DNA of 64,000 nt from Verrucomicrobiia bacterium (GTDB lineage: Bacteria > Verrucomicrobiota > Verrucomicrobiia > JADLBR01 > JAIBCM01), in contig JAIBCM010000003.1 in assembly GCA_019694135.1 (NCBI GenBank), positions 1 through 64,000 of the forward strand. Direction: 5' to 3'. This document shows, piece by piece, positions 58,245-64,000 of this stretch (the stretch's first letter is position 1; the number at the start of each line of letters is the position of its first letter). Under the pieces are notes generated by a model. That model was not told where the DNA came from. It made no database searches and worked only from the letters and a program-made list of their open reading frames with translations. The translations under genes and the position numbers were made by a program.

Positions 58245-61196
58245 ATGATGACCTGGTTTATTAAAAAAATTCTTGGAACAAAAAATCAGCGAGAAATTCG
58301 CAAGCTGATGCCATTTGTGGCAAAGATTAATGAAATCGAAAAAACCTATTACTCTTTATCAGATGATCAACTGCGCGCAAAAACTGAAGAATTTAAACAG
58401 CGCCATCAGTCCGGTGAAACGTTAGACGCGTTACTTCCAGAAGCTTTTGCTGTGGTAAAAAATGCTTGTCGCCGCTTTACTCAAGCCAAACGTCGTATTT
58501 TGGTTCGCGGCCAAGAATTAACCTGGGAAATGGTTCCTTTCGATGTGCAATTACTAGGCGGCATGGTGCTTCATCAAGGTAAAATCGCTGAAATGGCAAC
58601 AGGCGAAGGTAAAACTTTAGTGGCCACACTTCCCACTTATCTCAATGCTTTAACGGGTCGCGGTGTGCATGTGGTGACTGTAAATGATTACCTAGCTCAA
58701 CGTGATAGCGAGTGGATGGGCGAAGTTTATCGTTTTTTGGGGTTAACGGTAGGTTGCATTCAACATGACATGTCTTCTGCTGAGCGGCGCGAGCAGTATG
58801 CTTGTGATATCACTTACGGAACCAATACCGAATTTGGTTTTGATTATCTGCGCGATAATGGGATGGCCTCGCGCGCGGAAGATCAAGTGCAACGTGGCCA
58901 TTATTTCACCATCGTCGATGAAGTAGATAGTATTCTGATCGACGAAGCGCGCACCCCTTTAATTATCTCTGGACCCGTCACGGTGGCTTCCAATTTCCAA
59001 TTTGAAAAATTTAAACCTGCTATTGAACGATTGGTTCGCGAACAAACCACACTTTGCAACCGTTTCGCTGCAGATGCCAAAACTGCTTTTGAAAAAAACG
59101 ATATTACCACAGCAGGAGGCGCGCTTTATCGAGTTAAAACCGGCATGCCCAATAATAAACAGCTTCTCAAAATGTTGGAGGAGCCGGAACTGCGTCGCGC
59201 CCTAGAAGATTTTGAAACGAATCTTTACGCTGACACGCGTCGCGAAGAGCTTTATCGCATTAAAGAAGAACTCTACTTTACCATCGATGCAAAAAATAAC
59301 GACGCGGATCTTTCTGCCAAAGGTCGCACTTCTTTGAGTCCTAACGATCCCGATGCTTTTGTTGTCCCCGATCTTTTGACCCAGATGCACGATATCAATA
59401 GCGATCCCAACCGATCACGCGAAGAAAAAGATAAATTGGTACAAGAAGCTCAAACCAATTTTGATCAGTCCACTGATCGCATTCATACTATTTCACAATT
59501 ACTACGCGCTTACTGCACTTTGGAAAAAGATGTTCAATACGTTGTGCAAGATAACAAAGTGATGATTGTTGACGAATTTACTGGTCGCGTTTTACCCGGC
59601 CGCCGTTGGAGCGATGGTTTACATCAAGCCGTAGAAGCCAAGGAAGGCGTAAGAATTGATCGCGAAACGCAAACGCTTGCAACTATAACGATCCAAAATT
59701 ATTTTCGCCTCTATCAAAAACTTGCTGGCATGACCGGAACGGCAGAAACCGAAGCCAATGAATTTCATGACATTTACAAATTAAGCGTGGTAGTCATTCC
59801 ACCTAATCGAATTTGCGTTCGCAATGATGGTAACGATTCTATTTATAAAACGCGGCGTGAAAAATATAATGCCATTGTGAACGAAGTTAAAGAAGCGCAT
59901 GCCAAAAAACAGCCTCTTCTTATCGGCACAGTTTCAGTAGAAGCGTCCGAACTGCTTTCACGCATGCTCAAGCGAGAAGGCATTATTCATAATGTGTTAA
60001 ATGCTAAATTCCATCAACAAGAAGCGGAGATTGTGGCGCGCGCGGGTCAGGCCGGTGCAGTAACCATTGCCACGAACATGGCGGGTCGTGGAACGGATAT
60101 TAAATTAGGCCTTGGTGTGGCGGAATTAGGCGGGTTACGAGTTATCGGAACAGAACGTCATGAAGCACGCCGTATTGATCGACAATTACGCGGACGTTGC
60201 GCGCGTCAAGGTGATCCTGGTTCTTCTAAATTTTTTATCTCTTTTGAAGACGAACTCATGCGCAACTTTGCTGATTCTCGAAAGCTAGCGCTTTGGATGA
60301 CCAAATTGGGCATGAAAGATAATGAGGAGTTGGAACATCCCCTGCTCAATCGCAGCGTGGAAAATGCGCAAAAACGTGTTGAACAACGCAATTACACCAT
60401 TCGCAAACACACGTTGCAGTATGACGATGTTATGAATCAGCAGCGCATGATTGTTTACGATTTTCGTAACGAGATTCTTCACACCACTCATCCTCGCCAA
60501 CAAGTTTTTGAAGTGATAGAAGAAGTGCTTAAAAATCATGCTGAAGAAAAATTTTCTGATTCCGAATCCGGTTCAGAGAATTTCTTGGAATGGGTCAATC
60601 GCACTTTTCCCATCAACCTTTCGCGTCAACAGCTTGATTCTTTTTCTGAAGAGGCGGCTTTGACGAAATACTGCTTGGAGCAAATCGAAAAATCTTATGA
60701 TTTAAAAACGAAATTTGAAGAACCTAATGCTACTCAAACATTAGAGCGTTTTATGATTCTAGGCGCTTTAGATCGTTTATGGCAGGAGCATCTCTATGCC
60801 ATGGATGGATTGCGCACTAGCATTGGTCTACGCGCTTATGGTCAAAAAGATCCGCTTTTGGAATATAAACAAGAAGCCTTTTCGATGTTCGAAGAAATGA
60901 TGCGCGAAATGAAAGAGGAAATCGCATCGAACCTCTTCCGATCAACAGCAAGCTTGACGGCCTTTGAGCAATTTTTAGCCGCTTTACCCCAACGTTTTGT
61001 TCATGAAGAAAGTTCGGCTCTAGGCGGACCTTCTACCGCTAATCCTGATCCTTCAACCTCCACTTCCTCCGATATTGTTTCTGAAACCATTGCTCAAGTG
61101 GCTCAACCGGTTCGTCGCGCCATGCCAAAAGTAGGTCGCAACGATCCCTGCCCTTGTGGTAGTGGTAAGAAATATAAAAATTGTTGTGGATTGTAA
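58245..61196 (+). CDS. secA: Preprotein translocase ATPase SecA
   Basis: Motor of Sec export. 983 aa, longer than E. coli (901). NBD1 has MATGEGKT (117-124), [14 protein letters not shown] and [28 protein letters not shown]2 ([14 protein letters not shown]), HSD/HWD and the C-terminal SEC-C zinc motif [21 protein letters not shown] (shown in two overlapping parts, about 963-983) follow. An insertion of about 100 residues sits in or beside the PPXD (about 260-430; [20 protein letters not shown] is part). The start is ATG 58245, with a second ATG next to it. The SEC-C motif is thought to bind zinc and SecB or the ribosome. Confidence 0.97.
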   Translation: MMTWFIKKILGTKNQREIRKLMPFVAKINEIEKTYYSLSDDQLRAKTEEFKQRHQSGETLDALLPEAFAVVKNACRRFTQAKRRILVRGQELTWEMVPFDVQLLGGMVLHQGKIAEMATGEGKTLVATLPTYLNALTGRGVHVVTVNDYLAQRDSEWMGEVYRFLGLTVGCIQHDMSSAERREQYACDITYGTNTEFGFDYLRDNGMASRAEDQVQRGHYFTIVDEVDSILIDEARTPLIISGPVTVASNFQFEKFKPAIERLVREQTTLCNRFAADAKTAFEKNDITTAGGALYRVKTGMPNNKQLLKMLEEPELRRALEDFETNLYADTRREELYRIKEELYFTIDAKNNDADLSAKGRTSLSPNDPDAFVVPDLLTQMHDINSDPNRSREEKDKLVQEAQTNFDQSTDRIHTISQLLRAYCTLEKDVQYVVQDNKVMIVDEFTGRVLPGRRWSDGLHQAVEAKEGVRIDRETQTLATITIQNYFRLYQKLAGMTGTAETEANEFHDIYKLSVVVIPPNRICVRNDGNDSIYKTRREKYNAIVNEVKEAHAKKQPLLIGTVSVEASELLSRMLKREGIIHNVLNAKFHQQEAEIVARAGQAGAVTIATNMAGRGTDIKLGLGVAELGGLRVIGTERHEARRIDRQLRGRCARQGDPGSSKFFISFEDELMRNFADSRKLALWMTKLGMKDNEELEHPLLNRSVENAQKRVEQRNYTIRKHTLQYDDVMNQQRMIVYDFRNEILHTTHPRQQVFEVIEEVLKNHAEEKFSDSESGSENFLEWVNRTFPINLSRQQLDSFSEEAALTKYCLEQIEKSYDLKTKFEEPNATQTLERFMILGALDRLWQEHLYAMDGLRTSIGLRAYGQKDPLLEYKQEAFSMFEEMMREMKEEIASNLFRSTASLTAFEQFLAALPQRFVHEESSALGGPSTANPDPSTSTSSDIVSETIAQVAQPVRRAMPKVGRNDPCPCGSGKKYKNCCGL

Positions 61197-61214
61197 AAAT
61201 GCTTTTTTTTAGTT

Positions 61215-62519
61215 TTAATGATTTCGCAATGCTTGAGCGACTTCTTGAAAGCGGTATTGAATTATCTTACGATCATGTGGAAATAGGATATTGTTTTCGG
61301 AAATTTCTCGTATTAAGTGCGCATGTTTTATTAAAGCACGACGACGTGATGAAATAATTTCTTTGTCCAGCATTTGATAAATGCTATCAAACATTCTTAA
61401 AATCACGGCCGTATTATCTTTACCGCTCTGTCGAATCTGATGAAATGCTTCATCTAAAAAATATTGGTAAGTATTAGAGCGCGCAAGAAGTCGGACTTCA
61501 TCATTTTTTAGATAAATTCCACACGGAATTTTTCTTTTTATTAACCGCTTAAGAATAGCGCCCAGATAATCGATACAGGTTACCGCAGTTGTCGTATCAT
61601 TCACACTTGGTGATAAAGCTTTTAAAGCGATGTCTACCAATTGGCGAATTCCAAAAGCTGCATCTTGTTCAATGGTTCGATAAGCTGCCACACCAAAGTA
61701 GCGATTAAGAAATGCTGGATTCCCGTTACTGGGTTCGTAATTTGCTATGGAAAGTAAAGCGCTCCCTTCCATCACAAACTCGCCAACTCCTCGCAATACA
61801 CGAATTATCGTATTATTTTCTTCAGCCCATTCTATCAACTCTTCCCTGTCTATCCCTTGGATATAGCCGGTTTTTTGTGAAAGAACTTCATGCCAGGATT
61901 TGTCTTTTAAAAAATCCTCTATTTTTTCAAACTGTTCTTCCTGATTTACTTTTTCAGGATAAAGTTCATCAATTACTTCTTTTGTTTCCTGTTCGATGGC
62001 GCAAATAATATGAGACGCCTGAATCGAAGTCGTGATGTGATGAATAAAAAAAATTAAAAAAGCAATTCCCACTACTCCCAGTGCAATTCCTACTAACACT
62101 GAAACTGAAGGAATAAACGTTTCTGAGCCTCCTCGAATAGTGCGTAGCACAACAAGACAATAAATAAAAATGCTTAAAAACATGCCAAGAACTGTCTGAT
62201 TAGCCCGATCGCGAATGAAATTGCGTAAAACACGCGAGGTGTATTGGCTGGAGGCTAAAGATAAGGCAACAATAGTGATAGAAAAAGTTACTCCCGCCAC
62301 CGTAATCATCGAACCAGCCACACCGGTTAAAATTCCTCGCGCTCCATCGGCACTCGCTCCAAAAAGTCGCGCATTAAATCGAACCAAATTAGCACCTATT
62401 TTTGTATCTAACTCCACCAATACTACCCCTAAACAACCCGCGCCTAATACCATCAGAGCAGGAATGAACCAAAAGCTAGATCGTAATGAAATCCAAAGTT
62501 GCTGAAGTCTTATTTTCAT
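61215..62519 (-). CDS. DUF2254 membrane protein
   Basis: 434 aa. Four hydrophobic segments lie between about 15 and 165 (FWFIPALMVLGAGCLGVVLVEL; GVTFSITIVALSLASSQY; TVLGMFLSIFIYCLVVLRTI). A soluble C-terminal part follows (about 200-434) with QLVDIALKALSPSVNDTTTAVTCIDYL, the DUF2254 core. The family has no proven function; the DUF2254 segments and coupling to an MscS gene suggest an osmotic or ion role. It overlaps the mscS stop by four bases, so the two are co-transcribed. Confidence 0.85.
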   Translation of the reverse strand: MKIRLQQLWISLRSSFWFIPALMVLGAGCLGVVLVELDTKIGANLVRFNARLFGASADGARGILTGVAGSMITVAGVTFSITIVALSLASSQYTSRVLRNFIRDRANQTVLGMFLSIFIYCLVVLRTIRGGSETFIPSVSVLVGIALGVVGIAFLIFFIHHITTSIQASHIICAIEQETKEVIDELYPEKVNQEEQFEKIEDFLKDKSWHEVLSQKTGYIQGIDREELIEWAEENNTIIRVLRGVGEFVMEGSALLSIANYEPSNGNPAFLNRYFGVAAYRTIEQDAAFGIRQLVDIALKALSPSVNDTTTAVTCIDYLGAILKRLIKRKIPCGIYLKNDEVRLLARSNTYQYFLDEAFHQIRQSGKDNTAVILRMFDSIYQMLDKEIISSRRRALIKHAHLIREISENNILFPHDRKIIQYRFQEVAQALRNH

Positions 62520-63493
62520 TGGTTATTGACCTTTTTATTTTGTTTAATTCGCTTATATAAAACCCTGGCAATGCTTAACGATTTCGGTGTAGCTTTTTCC
62601 CCAACTGGCCATCCCTCCCGCTGACGCGATCGATCGCCATCAGTATCCTCAGTTTGATCATGAAATAAAATGTGCCGTGTGGGAAAAGGCAAATCAACCC
62701 CATGAGCCAAAAGATTTTTTTTAATCTCGGCAATGACTTGATCACGTGCATCCAACGCATCCGCTCGACGAGGTGGAGTGATCCACCAGCGAACACGCAA
62801 TGTGACAGAACTTTCTCCAAGACCTACAGTCAAAATACTAGGAGGTGGTTCTTGTAAAATTCCTTCAAAATGTCTCAGAATTTGAAAAATTAATCCTTTG
62901 GCATAATCAATATCATCACCATAACCAATACCAATTTCACATTCGATTCGACGCTTTTCGTAAGCAGTATGAATCATAACCGACTTGGTAAATAGATCTG
63001 AATTAGGAATGACCACTCGCCGTCCATCATAAGTGCGAATAATTGTGGCGCGCGTTTGAATATCTTCAACTGTGCCTTCAAACTCATCAACTTTAATCTG
63101 ATCTTCGATACGAAAAGGTTCGGTAAGCAATAAAATAATACCCGCCAGAAAATTTTGTAGCACATCACGAAAAGCAAATCCAATCGCCACCCCTGTAAGA
63201 CCTAATAATTGCACGAGTTGCCCAGGCTTAAAAGTGGGAAGCGCAATCACCAAAGCCACTAATAGACCTACAAAAATAATTAATCCTTGGGTAAGACGAC
63301 CCAAAACGAGTCCCAGATTTTGGTGTCGGCGACGTCGCATCGAAAACCGTCTCACCAGTGTGCGAACGCCTTTGGCAAAAAAAAGAAAAAGAATAAAAAC
63401 AAGGAATGCCACCGCTACATAAGGCAAACGTGCGATGACTTGGTCCAACATGTCTTTCAAAGCTTGAATCGCTTCAGAAAAGTCAATATTCAT
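62516..63493 (-). CDS. mscS: Mechanosensitive channel, MscS family
   Basis: Small-conductance channel that vents solutes on osmotic downshock. 325 aa. Helices at about 20-42, 65-90 and a pore helix (QLLGLTGVAIGFAFRDVLQNFLAGIILL) are followed by the beta domain RIEDQIKVDEFEGTVEDIQTRATIIRTYDGRRVVIPNSDLF and a C-terminal alpha/beta portal domain. A polar 50-residue tail (ILFHDQTEDTDGD) is extra. It is upstream of the DUF2254 gene. Confidence 0.93.
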   Translation of the reverse strand: MNIDFSEAIQALKDMLDQVIARLPYVAVAFLVFILFLFFAKGVRTLVRRFSMRRRRHQNLGLVLGRLTQGLIIFVGLLVALVIALPTFKPGQLVQLLGLTGVAIGFAFRDVLQNFLAGIILLLTEPFRIEDQIKVDEFEGTVEDIQTRATIIRTYDGRRVVIPNSDLFTKSVMIHTAYEKRRIECEIGIGYGDDIDYAKGLIFQILRHFEGILQEPPPSILTVGLGESSVTLRVRWWITPPRRADALDARDQVIAEIKKNLLAHGVDLPFPTRHILFHDQTEDTDGDRSRQREGWPVGEKATPKSLSIARVLYKRIKQNKKVNNQ

Positions 63494-63596
63494 TGATTAA
63501 AATTTTACCTTACCTTTCTTTTGAGATACCTTGAAAATAAATTAAGAATGTTTATGAACTGGTCAATGGCTGCAGAATTGAAAACCCGAAAAAGTT

Positions 63597-64000
63597 ATGA
63601 TCAGTTATCTTAATGGAAAACTTGTTCGATCTTTACCTACGATGGTAGAAATGGAACTCAACGGAATTGGTTACAACGTATTAATTCCCCTTTCTACTTA
63701 CGATAAATTGCCCACTCCTCCTGCCGCCTTAAAATTGTTGACTCATTTTCATGTAAGAGAAGATGCCCAAATTCTTTACGGTTTTGCGACGGAAGAAGAG
63801 CGCTCTTTATTTCAACTTCTAATTAATCATGTGTCCGGTGTGGGACCTAAAATTGCTTTGGGTGTGTTGAGTGGTATTTCCGTCACTCAATTTCGAGCGG
63901 CGGTAGTGAATAATGATTTGCAAACACTTTCTCGCATTAAAGGATTGGGAAAAAAAACAGCCGAAAAAATGATCGTGGAACTGCGTGATAAAGTTGGCGT
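63597..64000 (+). CDS. ruvA: Holliday junction helicase subunit RuvA (5' part, cut by window edge)
   Basis: Starts ATG at 63597 and runs off the right end. The 134 residues seen begin MISYLNGKLVRSL and contain the OB-fold (MELNGIGYNVLIPLSTYDKLP), FGFATEEERSLFQLLINHVSGVGPKIALGVLSG (first HhH) and LQTLSRIKGLGKKTAEKMIVELRDK (second HhH). RuvA binds Holliday junctions and loads RuvB. ruvC is not upstream; ruvB may be beyond the edge. Confidence 0.95.
   Translation, partial: MISYLNGKLVRSLPTMVEMELNGIGYNVLIPLSTYDKLPTPPAALKLLTHFHVREDAQILYGFATEEERSLFQLLINHVSGVGPKIALGVLSGISVTQFRAAVVNNDLQTLSRIKGLGKKTAEKMIVELRDKVG

Noticed and set aside
61197-61214. AAAAATGCTTTTTTTT between secA and the DUF2254 gene as a terminator
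   Set aside because: Only A-T pairs with a tiny loop; too unstable to support.
1-64000. tRNA, tmRNA, rRNA genes and CRISPR arrays
   Set aside because: Intergenic gaps were read for TTCGA-type arms, cloverleaf ends and regular repeats; none was convincing, and most gaps are too short.

Overview
The window looks like the chromosome of a low-GC, Gram-negative bacterium of the PVC group, most likely Verrucomicrobiota. Reasons: a LolC/LolD lipoprotein sorter and an LptF-type permease imply an outer membrane. A DUF2723 membrane protein sits next to a dolichol-phosphate-mannose-synthase-like GT2. There is a McsA-like UVR protein without McsB, a SecA with a large insertion and a C-terminal SEC-C zinc motif, and a short SRP RNA without an Alu domain. 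Many genes have no clear Shine-Dalgarno sequence. The phylum is an inference; no rRNA or tRNA gene was seen.

Layout. 0.3-2.8 kb: membrane-fusion protein and NAD synthetase. 2.9-10.2 kb: a conserved protein with disordered ends, a methyltransferase, two glycosyltransferases and a DUF2723/TPR protein, which look like a glycan or protein-glycosylation group. 10.3-18.2 kb: housekeeping run lolC/E, lolD, ilvE, mcsA-like, pheT, ribH, nusB, ftsY, trmB. 18.2-20.4 kb (minus strand): a TPR lipoprotein-like/secreted protein, hpt and obg.

20.5-34.1 kb is the main accessory region: a complete-looking VirB/Trb-type type IV secretion system. A plus-strand operon runs in the order of the Agrobacterium virB operon: pilin (VirB2), VirB3, VirB4, glycine-zipper lipoprotein, VirB5-like, VirB6, VirB8, VirB9, VirB10, a coiled-coil lipoprotein, an M23 peptidase and a small secreted protein. 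Divergent from it are a VirD4-like coupling ATPase and a stand-alone ClpB-D2-like AAA+ ATPase. A DUF4329 protein with a JAMM-like metal-site pattern flanks it. No relaxase, integrase, VirB11 or VirB1 is visible, so this looks like a chromosomally fixed protein-secretion machine rather than a mobile conjugative element. Candidate substrates are the DUF4329 protein, the M23 peptidase (no signal peptide), a tandem pair of paralogous coiled-coil proteins at 43.2-45.1 kb and a small protein at 46.4-46.7 kb.

34.1-37.4 kb: LptF/G permease, an ECF sigma factor / anti-sigma / secreted-protein operon and a small H-type lectin. 37.4-43.0 kb: a full oligopeptide ABC transporter (OppABCDF) on the minus strand. 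45.1-64 kb: mostly core genes: lepB, lepA, a lone FAD/NADPH reductase module, nrnA-like DHH phosphoesterase, an MBOAT plus AlgJ/AlgX-like O-acetylation pair, hinT, SRP RNA, ispA, a laccase-domain protein, a PduO-type adenosyltransferase, an M24 peptidase, secA, a DUF2254 protein, mscS and the start of ruvA, which runs off the right edge.
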